In this document: in pieces, positions 47,103 to 59,097 of the stretch
How the letters are laid out: each line of letters starts with the position of its first letter
How positions within the stretch are numbered: the first letter of the stretch is position 1
Origin: Acanthosoma haemorrhoidale
Lineage: Eukaryota; Arthropoda; Insecta; Hemiptera; Acanthosomatidae
Direction: 5' to 3'
Length of the DNA stretch: 64,000 nt
Assembly (NCBI GenBank): GCA_930367205.1
Contig: OV884014.1
Location: 116,443,768 to 116,507,767 of the forward strand
The notes under the pieces: generated by a model
What the model was told of the DNA's origin: nothing
What the model saw: the letters and a program-made list of their open reading frames with translations, nothing else
The model's database searches: none
Translations under genes and position numbers: made by a program

Positions 47103-47984
47103 TTATTCTTCTTTTATCAGTCTTCTTGGTTCTTTGATTAACCTTCCACTCTTGGTTCGGTATTCTTCAGTTTTATTTTGTTGAGTAGCAGATTTGGTTA
47201 AACTCATATCCTCAGAAACAGGTGGCTTTGGTGTTAGACTCTTTGGTGGTGTGAACTGAGTAGAGATCGATTTACGAGTAACCACTGCTGGAGCTGATTC
47301 CATACGTTGTGGAGAGGAAACCACACTTTCCTTAAATTCAAAGTTTTGGGGTTCAGTTATAGGACGAAGGAACCATGAGTTGCGGCGGTACTTCACACCA
47401 TCTTGGGTTTTAATAATGTAAGAGTTGGAGCCTTCATTTTGCTTAATAATTGTTGCTGGTACCCATTCACGAGGTGCTTTCTTCCATAGGATCTTTTCTC
47501 CATCACTGAAGGTTTTATGCGACGTTTTGCCTATGTCAGCATACCTTTTCTGCTCGCTTTGCCAATTCTTGAGTGTTTGTGTGACCTTGTCTGGGCTGAT
47601 GAGTTGAGGCTTAAGAACTGAGTCCAAACAAGGAATCAGGGTTTTCGTTCTTCTTCCCATGAGCCTTTGAGCTGGGGATCCAATGCTATCCCTCGGAATG
47701 TTGCGTTGATTCAGTAGTGCAAGGTGGATATCCGTGTTTTCCTTGGCGCATTTTCTTAGTAATAGTTTTGCTTCTTGTACATATCTTTCGATGAATCCGT
47801 TAGCCCGCGGAAAATGAGGGCTGGATACTTGATGGGTAATGTTCCATGATGTGCTAAAGTCTTGAAATTCTTTGCTGCTATATTGTGGACCACCATCAGT
47901 TTTTAGTATATCAGGTATTCCATGAGTAGAGAACCAATTCTTTAGTTTAAGGATAACAGCTGCACTGGTGGTTATGTTGAGCAC
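47103..47984 (-). mobile_element. Ty3/gypsy pol fragment: integrase core and C-terminal domain
   Basis: An uninterrupted 293-codon frame. TDGGPQYSS (D30) and ANGFIERYVQEA (E66) are the second and third catalytic residues with the diagnostic 35-residue spacing (DD35E). A GPY/F-like C-terminal region follows (ILWKKAPREWVPATIIK, YIIKTQDGVKYRRNSWFLRP), then a Ser/Pro-rich tail ending KSGRLIKEPRRLIKEE. It resembles K02A2.6-type gypsy polyproteins. The zinc-binding N-terminus, first aspartate, RNase H, RT and gag are absent upstream, so it is a 5'-truncated relic. The lack of stops suggests a fairly recent insertion or domain retention. Confidence 0.88.
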
Positions 47985-48501
47985 TTGATAAAAAATATGT
48001 AAGCAATAAAAAATATCATATTAAATTTTAAAATAAATTATTATCATTATAAGTGGGCATTATGACCTTATATCTTTTCATTCAGTGCTGTTAACTTAAC
48101 CTGCTTTATGAATATAAAATAACTGAAGAGGTATGCACTCAAATCATGAAGCTACACTATAATATGAACTATAATATATGAAGCTACACTATAATATATA
48201 CTAACTATAATATATGTAGGTACACTCCCCAATGGGCAATAAGATTCTATTCCCTACATTTATCATATTTAAAACTGCGAAAATTATTTAATAGGTAAAC
48301 ATTAGTTTTGGTTATATGACGGAGTTTTTCCAGTGACAATCCACATGGGAAACACTGCCATTTCAACATATGTTTGTACCACTGCCTCTAAGAGAAAACA
48401 TTTATGCATGTTCCTTGTAACCTCTTTTCAATTTAGTTATCAGTACTAAGAAGGTTATGGCAATATAATCTCGAGAAGTTGAATAAATTGAAGCGGACGA
48501 C
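47985..48501. other. Upstream region of the rolling-stone-like gene
   Basis: AT-rich. 48155-48235 has imperfect reiterations of GCTACACTATAATATATGAA-type units. The promoter of the downstream gene must lie here unless an untranslated first exon exists further upstream. No TATA box could be assigned with confidence. Confidence 0.4.
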
Positions 48502-49305
48502 ATGTTTACAAAAACTTTCCAAATCAAATTGTTCAAAAATGACTACCTTTCGAATTTCCACTTCGAGGAACAGGGCGGTATGCGAAGACACTGGTGCCCG
48601 GACAGCAGCCGGTACCTGAGGAGCCAGTGGGAACAGGACCACGAGCTGCCTAGCGCCAACTACTTGGCCTACCGATGGGCCCACGTGGTTGTCCTCCTCC
48701 TCTGCTTGATCGTGTCCCTGGCGAGCTGCCCTACAAACTACGCCCTCAAGTGCTACATCTACATGACCACGTGGGCTTCATGCTTTCACCTGTATCAGGC
48801 CCTGCTCGGTGCTTCCGTGGTTACCATGGGCCTCCGCTGCGGGTCTGTTCCTGCTAGGCTGAGGTCCCTTTACAGGGCACATCACGCGACTTCCGTGGCC
48901 CTGGCTCTTGGGGTCACCTTCGTCTATTGGATCTTCATCTACGAAGGATTGAGCCTGACCGTCGGCAAAGTGGCATCCCATGGGATCAACTCCGCTGTGA
49001 TGCTCCTCGATTTGCTGCTGGTGGCACATCCGGTGTTCCTCTCCGACATTGTATACCCTCTCGCCTTCGGCTTCCTCTACACCCTCTTCACTCTCATCTA
49101 TCACGCCTACGGTGGCACCAACGCCAAAGGAAACCCCTACGTCTACCAGATCCTCGACTGGAACAACCCCAAGGATGCATTGTCCTTCGCCGTTATCGGT
49201 ATGTGCATCCTTATCTCCATGTTCTTGTTTGTCTTGTTCGTGTCTAAGCTTAGGCGGAGCGTCGCTAGAAAACTGAAACCGCCACATGTCGTTGTTCACA
49301 TATAG
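48502..49305 (+). CDS. rost: Rolling-stone-like multipass membrane protein
   Basis: A single intact 267-aa frame, close to the usual length of Rost-family proteins, and much GC-richer than its flanks. The N-terminal cytosolic segment includes SSRYLRSQWEQ (35-45), the family's entry motif. Six hydrophobic segments follow at about 58-76, 86-107, 129-150, 162-182, 184-203 and 226-249. NPYVYQILDWNNPKDAL (211-227) is the conserved polar stretch before the last helix, and a basic tail (KLRRSVARKLKPP) follows. In Drosophila, rolling stone acts in myoblast fusion at the plasma membrane; paralogues are widespread and of unknown function, so only family membership is claimed. The first ATG (48502) is preferred because FQIKLF...RYLRSQW matches the family N-terminus; Met27 is the alternative. 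No introns in the coding region. It is followed at once by AATAAA. Confidence 0.9.
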   Translation: MFTKTFQIKLFKNDYLSNFHFEEQGGMRRHWCPDSSRYLRSQWEQDHELPSANYLAYRWAHVVVLLLCLIVSLASCPTNYALKCYIYMTTWASCFHLYQALLGASVVTMGLRCGSVPARLRSLYRAHHATSVALALGVTFVYWIFIYEGLSLTVGKVASHGINSAVMLLDLLLVAHPVFLSDIVYPLAFGFLYTLFTLIYHAYGGTNAKGNPYVYQILDWNNPKDALSFAVIGMCILISMFLFVLFVSKLRRSVARKLKPPHVVVHI

Positions 49306-49317
49306 GTGATTTACAAA

Positions 49318-49462
49318 AATAAATAAGCCTTCTACTGTAACAATGTTTCCTTCTGCAAATGGTTCTCATAGCGATTATAAGGGTCACGCCAACTCACCTT
49401 GACCGCCATCTTCAAGATAGGACTGTCATGTAAGTCTAACTTTGACACCTGTTGTAAATAAA
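49318..49462 (+). terminator. Polyadenylation signals of the rolling-stone-like gene
   Basis: AATAAA at 49318-49323, only 12 nt after the stop, and again at 49457-49462. The first would give an extremely short 3' UTR; the second, about 170 nt, is more usual. Confidence 0.5.
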
Positions 49463-50796
49463 ACTGTTAAGGCTTTGACATTTACTGTTTTTAATAAATA
49501 AACAGAAAACTACCACTATGCTTGCAAGTACAAACACTTAATACAAACACAAATCACAGACTAATTTATTTTGTTAAAAAAATTATTGTCCTCCCAATCT
49601 TCCCTTAGTAATTTTGGATGAGAAGACTGCAAGTATTTGCAACTCCAAAAATGACTAAAGCTGAACCAAGATGATAGCTTTCAATGCCTACCTTCAAAAC
49701 GAAATAAATATTACTAATCAGGAAAAATAAATACACAATTGTAAGGGTATACTAATGTAAAGGTTTTTTTGAAGTACCACGCTAGGCGGTATATAGATAA
49801 TAGTTGTAAGTAGTCTTTGCCAATTGACCCATGCGCATTGTATGTATCACTCTTGCTTTGGAGATCTATGTCAAGTGGTTGGTTGTCGGGGGGTGCACAT
49901 CTATTTACCAAGTGAAAAAATCACTGCACTTATTGGATTTTAAACACAGAAACACGAGTTGACGGATTTTTTTCTTTATTCTCCAATTTTTAGTTTACTT
50001 GATAATTTTGAATATGAACAAGCGAGGAAAAGACAAAATAGTTAATGGAATTAATATTGGCCCAGGACTGACGGAAGAGGAGGCTGTGCATATAAGGGCC
50101 ATTTAAGTGATTGCTCCAGCCTCCGAAGAATTGAATGTAGATTGAAGTGCAGGCTGGAGAAATAAAAGGTCTGAAGAACTTGTGCGGTCTCTGAGAACAA
50201 CTTCCACTTCTGCGCCTGTCACGATTCAATTTTACCTTTTATCTTCCTCCTGCCCACAAATTGCTCAATCGCCTATTGAGTTTTATTTATAGTTTTATTT
50301 CCTTATTTTTATTATTGTATTGCGGTCGGCCCGTGAGACCTTCAATCTTTTATGAGAACTAGAGCCCTCCCCTTATGGCCTGGAAAAGCTTTATACTTAT
50401 TTACAGTGTTTTTATGAAGATTTGTACACGTACGGTAATCAGCAACAAAGGAGATTTTAGTTGTTTGGGCACTGGACATGATAATGAAGTCCAGTTACTA
50501 GCCCAGAATGGAATGTATGGTGTTCTGATAACAAGTTACAAAACAAAAATAAATAAAATAATTTATATAAAAAAGAATAAAGGGGAAGGGACCTTCAGCA
50601 GAAATTAATGCAAGCAATTAAAAAGAAATACAAGAAAATGTATACACCAAAATTATAAAATAAAAATAAAAGTTACACATTATATTCATTATAACAAATA
50701 AATAAGAAGATATATAAAAATAACCATACACCCCTTTTATGCTGGTAAAAGTAATATAATTTGCTAACATGAATTCATGTTTCTAAAATAAAACTC
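49463..50796. other. Unassigned non-coding DNA
   Basis: Nothing recognised. Confidence 0.45.
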
Positions 50797-51310
50797 TTTT
50801 AAAGTCCTGAGAACAATAGTAAATGCCCCTTATTACGTCAGCAACAAAACCCTTCATAACGATCTTAATATACCTTACATTCTTGAACTCATTCCTTCCA
50901 AGTTCATGAAATTCCATAGTAACCTATCCAACCGCCCTAATCCTCTAGCACAGTCATTGCAATGCACCACTCATCCCTACCATGAGTGGTAGTGGGAGCC
51001 CTGGCAATGATTCTCCAATCATGTCCTGAGCGTATGTGGCTCTCACGCTCTTCGTCAGCCTCCACTGGCTGATATCCAGTGACGCGGCTGACGGAGGAGC
51101 GTGAGGGACTTCCCAAGACTCCACTTTCTCTTTTGCACGTGAGGGAGGTGACAACCATGTGGACTTGGGAGGCCTTTGCGCTGTTTGTAAATACTGTATG
51201 ATTGAGCGAGTGAATGCAAATTGTAAATATGGTATGAATGAGAACATTTATCACAATTAATTATTGCCTAATAAGGCAGATTGTAATTTTAGCACAATAA
51301 AGAAGTTTTC
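50797..51310 (+). mobile_element. LINE family A, 5'-truncated copy
   Basis: Starts in the RT C-terminal coding part (AGTCCTGAGAACAATAGTAA, encoding the VLRTIVNAPYYVSNKTLHND stretch) and runs to the AAGGCAGATTGTAATTTTAG / AATAAAGAAG end. About 30 bp around the PPRRLKRQW segment are missing relative to the copies at 59.1 and 60.6 kb. Confidence 0.88.
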
Positions 51311-52997
51311 AATAAAAATAACACCAATTTACATTCCTGAATCGCATATAGGTTTTGATACAATTATTAAAGAGTCAATTGTTGAATAATTGATCGTAAA
51401 AAGGACAATGGTGCACATTTCTAATTTATCTACCATAGTCATTCCATATATTATACCTTGTGGGATTCTAATAATTTAAGTTTATTTAATGACTTACAAA
51501 TTTGTTTTAAGAATACTGTATTCTTAATACTGTTTACGACACATAACATAAGCACGTTAATTTACAATTATTATGAAGGTTGATGATTGACCTATCGGGT
51601 TAACTGCGACACGCATTAGTTTGCCATGGCATGATTCTTAATCTTTTCGTATCCCGAGATTATGGTTTGATCGTAAAATGAACATTAAACTTGAGCCGGG
51701 AATGCTCAAAGTCACTTCCGGGAATGTTCCTTTTATTGAAGAAATGTTTACGGCACTCTCTTCCGGATTAGATTACGAAAATCAAAGACCAGCTTGATGA
51801 AATATTATTCTCGTTTTGATAATTAGTCACCTGTTCACTTGGTCGATTGAACGGCTCAGGTAGTCCGACCCTCAGGAAGTAGTTGAAAATTTCAATTATG
51901 CAAGTGGCACTTAAGACATTCTAAAGGAAGGTGTAAGCATGAAGCCTGCCGATCCATGAAGCCAACTCAACGAGGGTGTCAAGTAAACAATTCTTCATGT
52001 TACCCCAACACGCAGTTCCCAAACTGCCTTTAAATTTTCAAAAAATAAAATGTCGTGAAATCCATATAAAAAGGGATAAGAGAGACTTTTATTTTCTCCC
52101 TGAAAAAAGATATATTTACATTGATCCCTTAATATAAGCCTTTTACTTATGCTAATATACAGTATATTATTGTAATTGTAAATATTACAATTATTTTAAT
52201 ACGTAAATTTAAAAAAATACAATATTAAAGTATCAATATGTAAAATTAATAATATAATAACAATAAAGATAAAAAATAGCATATGCTAGTACGCATGAGA
52301 ACTAACATAATCATGATATAAAGGTAAATATTTCCGTAAGATTTATGTTTTATTAGTTTTTTTTCAATATTTAGTTTATGTAGCAAGTTTGGACTCCTAA
52401 CATATCTCCTAAGTACACCAAGTATCGCAGGTATGTGAACCTTGTGAAGTCTACAGTCCTTAGTAAGACCGATGTGGAAAAACGAAATCAATGTAAAGAA
52501 GATTGTTTTGAGTGACATATGTCCCTGGAGAGTGGTCGAAAATCCTTTTGCATCAGTTAATTATAAATGGTGTCTTTTATCTGAGCAAGTGGTTTTGAAC
52601 CCGAGTTCAGCGAGCCGAGTTGTGCGATCCACAATATGTTCAAAATTACTTCATATAGTCTAATACTCGAGATAGACCATATCCTTGTTTATACCATCTG
52701 TTTTTATATCTAATGTTTATTTTTATTCCCTTGAATTTCCCAGTTATTCCATATTTTCGATTCGGTAGAAGCTATTAAATTGTTAAGAAATTGTGACTTG
52801 TGAAGTAAAAATCGCAGATTTTGTGGCACAGTCGGCTGTTCGTTTTCCTTTTGTTTGAGAACGTTCTAGATTTCCACCCTTTATTGCCCCCCCCCCGCTA
52901 TACCTTTTGTTCCCCCTACGCTGTCTCTATTTTAATTTAGAAAAATTAAGGTGAGGACGCTTCAAGTAGTAAGGTTGCAATGCGAGAAAAATGTTAC
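51311..52997. other. Unassigned non-coding DNA
   Basis: AT-rich, with a C run at about 52888-52897. No gene recognised. Confidence 0.45.
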
Positions 52998-53492
52998 GGG
53001 GTTCGTAAAGTCTCACATCAAATAGAATGAAAAGAAACATCATGGGCTCTAAATTTAGGAGGCTGTGGGCCGGTCACGAAAAGTTTGAAAGTCCAACTTT
53101 AAAATGAATGAAGTGGGACTTCGTGGGCTCAAATTTTAAAGGGCTTTTAACCGGTCACGAATAGTTCGTAAAGTTTTACTTCATTTAGAATGAAGTGGAA
53201 CTTTGTAGGCTCTAAATTTAGGGGGCTGTTGGCCAGCCACGAATTGTTCGTAAAGTCTCATTACAAATAGGATGAAGTGGGACATCGTGGGCTCTAAATT
53301 TAGGAGGCTGTGGGCCGGTCGCGAAAAGTTTAAAAGTCCAACTTCAGATAGAATGAAAAGGGACTTCGTGGGCTTCAAACTGAAAGGGGTTTTAGCCAGT
53401 CACGAATAGTTCGTCAAGTCGCACTTCAAATAGAATGAAAGGAAACATCATGGGCTCCAAATTTATGGGGCTGCTGTAAAGTTTCGTAAACT
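52998..53492. repeat. 81-82-bp tandem array with trimeric higher-order structure
   Basis: Monomers anchored on CGTGGGCTCTAAATTT occur at 53041, 53122, 53204, 53286, 53367 and 53449 (steps 81, 82, 82, 81, 82), preceded by a partial unit. Monomers 1 and 4 are nearly identical, and 2/5 and 3/6 pair likewise, so the true period is a 245-bp trimer. This is satellite-like organisation without a coding frame. Confidence 0.88.
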
Positions 53493-53850
53493 CCGGTGTC
53501 ATTATTTTGCGTCTATTTCAAAAAGATGACAGAAAGAACTTATCCTATAACTATACAATTTTATTAGATATATATTTGGTGCTCAAAATCTGCCAAAACT
53601 CGATAAATACCACGTATGAGACTATAAGTATTGTAAACCGTCGGGAGTCAAGTATATTATAGTTTAGTATTCCAATACACCATCACTTCTTTAGAAGCAG
53701 ATACTCTACGAAAGATACCATAAATGGCTTATATAATTATTAAATAATAATACATTTGACGTGTTTCCTGTCGGTGTTGTTTATTACCAGAAGATGAAAT
53801 TGGAGGATTACGAAGTTACATATTATGAAACTAAAGGAGATCGAGTTGTT
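53493..53850. other. Spacer between two tandem arrays
   Basis: AT-rich, nothing recognised. Confidence 0.5.
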
Positions 53851-54258
53851 GGCAAGGCCTCTTCAACTTGCCCCAGATCTCCTTGAAGGCGATGCGTCCA
53901 CTTCGTCGTATTTTCTTCGACCTTCTCGTGTCTATTTATAATAAAAAGGACACGTTCTCTCAATAGACTATTAATGTTTGAAATATCTCCGCTTTATAGA
54001 AGTTAATTTCATATTTCAAACGAAGCAGTAGTGTATAAATGTCAAACATTTGGCAAGGCCTCTTCAACTTGCCCCAGATCTCCTTGAAGGCGATGCGTCC
54101 ACTTCGTCGTATTTTCTTCGACCTTCTCGTGTCTATTTATAATAAAAAGGACACGTTCTCTCAATAGACTATTAATGTCTGAAATATCTCCGCTTTATAG
54201 AAAAGTTAATTTCATATTTCAAACGAAGCAGTATAAATGTCAAACATTTGGCAAGTGC
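53851..54258. repeat. About 200-bp tandem duplication
   Basis: Unit 1 (53851-54051, 201 bp) and unit 2 (54052-54249, 198 bp) begin GGCAAGGCCTCTTCAACTTG and differ by a few small indels and substitutions. A third unit starts (GGCAAG) and stops at about 54258. Confidence 0.92.
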
Positions 54259-55514
54259 CCCTGTGGTATTCGGTTTAAAGGCTGCCCTGGTATCCCCAGG
54301 TATTCCCAGGCAGATGACATTCCTAGATATGCGGGCGAAATTTACAAAGTATATTTACAAAATGACAAATAAAATTAAACTATTTCAACTACACTCCGGG
54401 CAATTAGTATTTCTTTTACTGTCATATTGTAGCTGTTAGGCCTTCGTTCTCAAGCTCATAAAATTGTGTGGTAAAAACTCATGTCATTTTCTCATACTGT
54501 TGTTAGTCTTATACAACAGTGTTAATGGCGAACTCTTTATGCTTGAGGTTAAAATTTTAAATGTGTATTATTATCTTTCGCACACGGACTGTGAAAATGA
54601 AGGTCAATCATGTTTAGGAGAGGAAACCTACTCGCTACTATATTTTAAAAGACTTGAAAAAACTGAAGCATTGATATTTTTAACCGTACTGGGTTCTTGT
54701 CAAAGGGTTAAGTTAATCAATGTGCCTACACGAGCTTAGAGAATCTGTGAGAAAGTTAGGAAACTGTGTCTTTTTACTGTTACATTTATAAATTATTTAA
54801 GCTATTTCAATAAAACCTGCTCCATTTTTCATGGAATAGTGTATTGCAAACTGCAAGTTATTTACTATAAAGCGCTTTGGCGGAGGAACGTTAGAATACT
54901 GCCTGTTTTTGCTGTTGTTGAATAAAGAGTAAATGTTATCTAGAAAAAGTTTTAGCTTGATTGGAATTTTAAATAATAAAATTATTTAATCGTGAGCCCG
55001 AATATGGCCTGTCTCTCTACGTGTATGAAAACCACAGATTTTTATTATTTAAAAAAAATAAGTTTTGAAATATCAATAGAAATAATTTATATTCATTTTA
55101 ATAAGGTCATTTGTCAATTTCAGCTGTGTACAGGTTAGGCAACGGAAAGTGTACAATAGAAATTTTAGTGATTATGCTATAGGGAGTAGGTTTGTTTTCT
55201 TTATAGCGTAGTCGAACCAGTGTTTTCGGTCCTCCTAAGTTGTATGTATCATCATATCGACCGACAACAGCCCTAAGTAATGGTTCGTTATTGAAGCACA
55301 CTTGTAGGCACGGCTCGGTGATGTATGGAACGAGTTTGTGTCGAGTTTTTAGCTTTAAATGGAGAAAATCGACGGCTGACCGGCAATGAATGACAAATTT
55401 TGCACATGAAATGTATCTAAAAATGAATTCTGTTTCATTTTATATCAGTACGAACGCCGGGAAGGCTGACTGCGTAATCTTCTTCCTCCAAGAGGGGAAA
55501 GCCTTGCCAAAATC
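54259..55514. other. Unassigned non-coding DNA
   Basis: Frames of up to 91 codons (54464-54739, start codon followed by a hydrophobic stretch) are present, but no family is recognised and composition is AT-driven. Confidence 0.4.
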
Positions 55515-55880
55515 ACACACAGCACCAGTTTTTTTGACTCGCTGCAGAACCTAACCAACCCTATGTTTAACACTATGATCCCACCATTCTTCCCGGATCG
55601 ATGGCAACAGACTGTCGGGCAAAACTAAGTTAAGAATTAGTATGTAGGTTAGTTTTAAGTTTGATCAAAAAGGTGAGCCCCATCACCTTTATTAGAGTCA
55701 GTTCAGTCCACGTATAATGTATATCAATATACCTGTTTATTCCATTATATAATTTTTATAAAATAACAAAACCTGTATATAATGTAGCGACGCTAAAGGA
55801 AATACAAAAATAATTTGTAAATAGATTCGCCTGAGGATCTATAATTGTATATAATTATCTTTAAATTTGAAGGGGCTATG
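55515..55880 (+). mobile_element. LINE family B, 3' end copy
   Basis: Reads STSFFDSLQNLTNPMFNT and PDRWQQTVGQN followed by a stop, the intact C-terminus of the family's ORF. The 3' tail follows through GGTGAGCCCCATCACCTTTA and ATGTAGCGACGCTAAAGG to AAATTTGAAGGGG. It is the only copy joining coding end and tail without a break, so it defines the family's 3' structure here. Confidence 0.78.
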
Positions 55881-57489
55881 GGGAAAAAAAAGTTTCATTT
55901 TGTTGACCCCCCTCCCCAAAAAAAGCAAATAGTGACAAAAGCTACCTGAATGCAAATGGAACCGGCAAAGCTTTGGCTCCTCGAATCGGACTAGTTCAAT
56001 CGAAGTTTTACAAACGAAATTCACATTTAAACTGTTTATTAATTCTATGGAAGTGAGCTCGTTGGACTCACCAGGGTTAGGCTAAGTAGACTGACGTGGC
56101 CACTGGTTCGTGAAAAGTTGCCTCAGAGCTTACTAAGACTTTCGCAACTTCTCAGTCACAGAAGTAAAGGGGGGGGGGTGGTGGTTTCGAAATCCCGCTG
56201 TGATAAATCTTGACTTTTTGATTTGTCTTATCGCCTGCACGGGCAGAGCACTTTGGTCTTGTCACTGTTCCCTGCCGTTCCTGGTGTTATGATTGTAAAA
56301 TTAATCAACAACCATGAAACCACAGAGATTAAATTAGATTACCTAACATTGGGTAATATAAATGAAAAAAGAGGAAACATTAAACAGACGAATGTACCCT
56401 CTCCAATCCTCCTAAATGAAACCAGTCGTGGAGTGAAGACGGTAGAAATTACAATTTGTTACAATTACAATATACAATAATTTTCATACCATCAATTGGT
56501 TGAGTAGCCATAATATGAATGCATTATTGTGTTTTTTATTTATTTATATACCGATTTTTTGATTGCATAATACATAAAATGGATATAAAATTTTCATACA
56601 GGTTTTATTTATTGTTATTTTACGTTATTGATTTTTTTTGTCTCCGTATGCTCAGTCTATGTTTTAATCATGACAGCATAGAGCAGTAGAAAATGTGTTT
56701 GTTTGAATTAAGCGATATTGTTGAGAGACGGAAGATTTGTTGTTTTAATCCCTGGTGTTTCTTTTTGTAACAAAAACTTTTCAAGGCTGGGTAGTTTAAT
56801 TCCTTTTTCGTAAGTTCAATGCAACAGTGGACAGAGACTGCTGAGCCAATAGGTAACTTCGTTCATTTTCCTCTCACATTAATTACTTGTCAAAAGAAGT
56901 TAATGAGAAAACTCTCCCGTTCTCAAGAGCAAAGAATTAAGCTATGAAATCACTCATTTACAATTTTTTAGTTAAGTCCATATCAACTTATACAGCACAC
57001 AGTTGAAGTTTAGTCAGTTAATATAAACTGACTTCAAATTATCCAAAATCATTTTCTAAGAAAAATATTTTGCAAACCAAGTTACGCCACAAATCTTGAT
57101 AAACTACAAAAATTATAGATAAATCTAAACACAACGAGGAATATTACTAACATAGATAAATGATCCCAAACGTAAAGGCTTGGAGAATTATTTTATTGTT
57201 TTTATTCTGTTATTATTTTTGACTCTTTTGTAGGCTACATACATGCCACATAAGGCTAAGGGTTACGAGAGAAAGCCAGAGAGAATTGAGATCAGTTTAA
57301 GAATTGCAGGTGTGTGTGGTACAATGGCTTTTTCCAACATATTAGTTCTTCTTGTGTAGGGCGAAACTGGTTTTACGTCCATTTAGGGTATACGGTTATA
57401 AATAACTCTTCTTCCAAATTATACCCGTTCGCTTCGATAAAACAGACGATAAATTACTAGAAATAAGTATTAATTTGTTTAATTGTACA
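55881..57489. other. Unassigned non-coding DNA
   Basis: G run at about 56169-56177. No gene recognised. Confidence 0.45.
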
Positions 57490-58022
57490 AAAAAAAGAAG
57501 GTTAATTTCTCATTTCATAAACAATATGCCTCACTGGCAATAAGTGACAGTGATAAATGTTTTCATTCATACCATATTTACCATTTGCATTCATACAGTA
57601 TTTACAAACAGCCTAGAGACCTCCCAAGTCCACATGGTTGTCACCTCCCTCGCGTGCGAAAGAGGAAGCGGAGTCTTGGGAAGTCCCCAGGCTCCTCCGT
57701 CAGCCATGTCACCGAATACAAGCCGGAGACTGTCGAAGAGCGCGAGAGCCGCATACGCTCTGGAAACGATTGGAGAAACTGGCCATTGCCAGAACTCCCA
57801 CTGTTACGCATTTATAGCAGGTCATGAAGCCATTGCCGTTTTAGTCTCCGAGGAGGATTACAGGGATGAGTTGTGCAGTGCAATGACAGGGTGGTTGGAT
57901 AGGTTACTATGGCATTTTATGAACTTTGAAGGTATATTAAGATCGTTATGAAGGGTATTGTTGCTGACCTAATAAGGAGCATTTACTATTGCTCTCAGAA
58001 CTTTTGATTGAAAGGATTGGAT
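57490..58022 (-). mobile_element. LINE family A, 5'-truncated copy
   Basis: On the minus strand it begins CCAATCCTTTCAATCAAAAG and continues through the C-terminal coding remnant and conserved tail to the terminus at about 57490-57540. The 3' terminus differs slightly from sisters (GCCAGTGAGGCATATTG). The 135- and 114-codon + strand frames here are antisense to it. Confidence 0.88.
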
Positions 58023-59097
58023 GTTCTTGTTTAATGTAAATATGTTACTCTGTTCGTCGTAGAATGGATGCACTGACAATCGGAATAAGTTGCGCTCCAT
58101 TTTCTCTTTGAGGTGAAATCCCATTATAGTTCCCCGTCGATTGGAACTGTTGTTGACAGGTCGATATACTTTAATCGATTATTGACTGCTGACATATACA
58201 TCTTTGTAATCTGTATCATATCTCTGCCTCCCAAATAGTGGAAGTGAAGATTTACACTTTTGGGACCTCATTCGTTTCTGCCGATTGAAATGAGAACAAT
58301 TTCTCCAATCCTTCTTTAGCTCATTAGAAAGTTGCATTTTTCATATCGTTTCTGTTCTCAGCCACGGTGTGGTTGTTAACGTTCTGCTCTGTTTCCTCCG
58401 ACAATCGTCTTTGCCTAATGCTTCTCCTCTGTCATTGTTGTCTGTCATTGTTGCCTCATCACAATCATCATCGTGGCAATCGCTTTTACTATACTAATTA
58501 TACTTTATATTTGGCTTCTCTTTCTAAAATTTCTTTTTTTTTTTGTGAAAACCATCTGAAGCAATTAAATGTAATTACTACTGCAGCTAATGGTTCTTAA
58601 AACGATGCTGCTCATTGCTCCGTAATAAATTCTAGAAGGAATAAAATAAAACTTTTGTGCGGGGATTAAGGTGAGGCGCGATCCAATTAAAAATGAACGG
58701 TAAAGTTCTGCTGTAATGAGCTAAAACTTTTCGTTTCAAGCGCTGATTTTTTTTTTCTTCTTCTGCTGGGAGGAATTCCGCTTGTGTAAATCCGATTCAA
58801 TTAATAGTTTATCAGAACAGTTACCTGAATATTTAAGTAAACGAAATTCATCGAAAATTAAGCGCAAATATTTAGAGGTGGTTTCATTCGATTCTGGGAA
58901 AGTTTCATAAACACTTCCTACGCTGTATTTAGGAATATAAATTGAATTTTTATCTGGATACCGAATACATAACAGTTCTGTATTGTAAGTTTCCATTACA
59001 TTTCATATTTTTTTCAAGTCATTTCGCAAGGTTGAAGATTAGCCACACATGCATTACATAATTCTGCCTCAAATATTGTGGTCATCGAACATCAAGT
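58023..59097. other. Unassigned non-coding DNA
   Basis: Nothing recognised. Confidence 0.45.

Noticed and set aside
48778..49299. 173-codon minus-strand open frame
   Set aside because: It is entirely antisense to the rolling-stone-like CDS, rich in Glu/Gly/His from GC-rich codons of the real gene, and matches no family.
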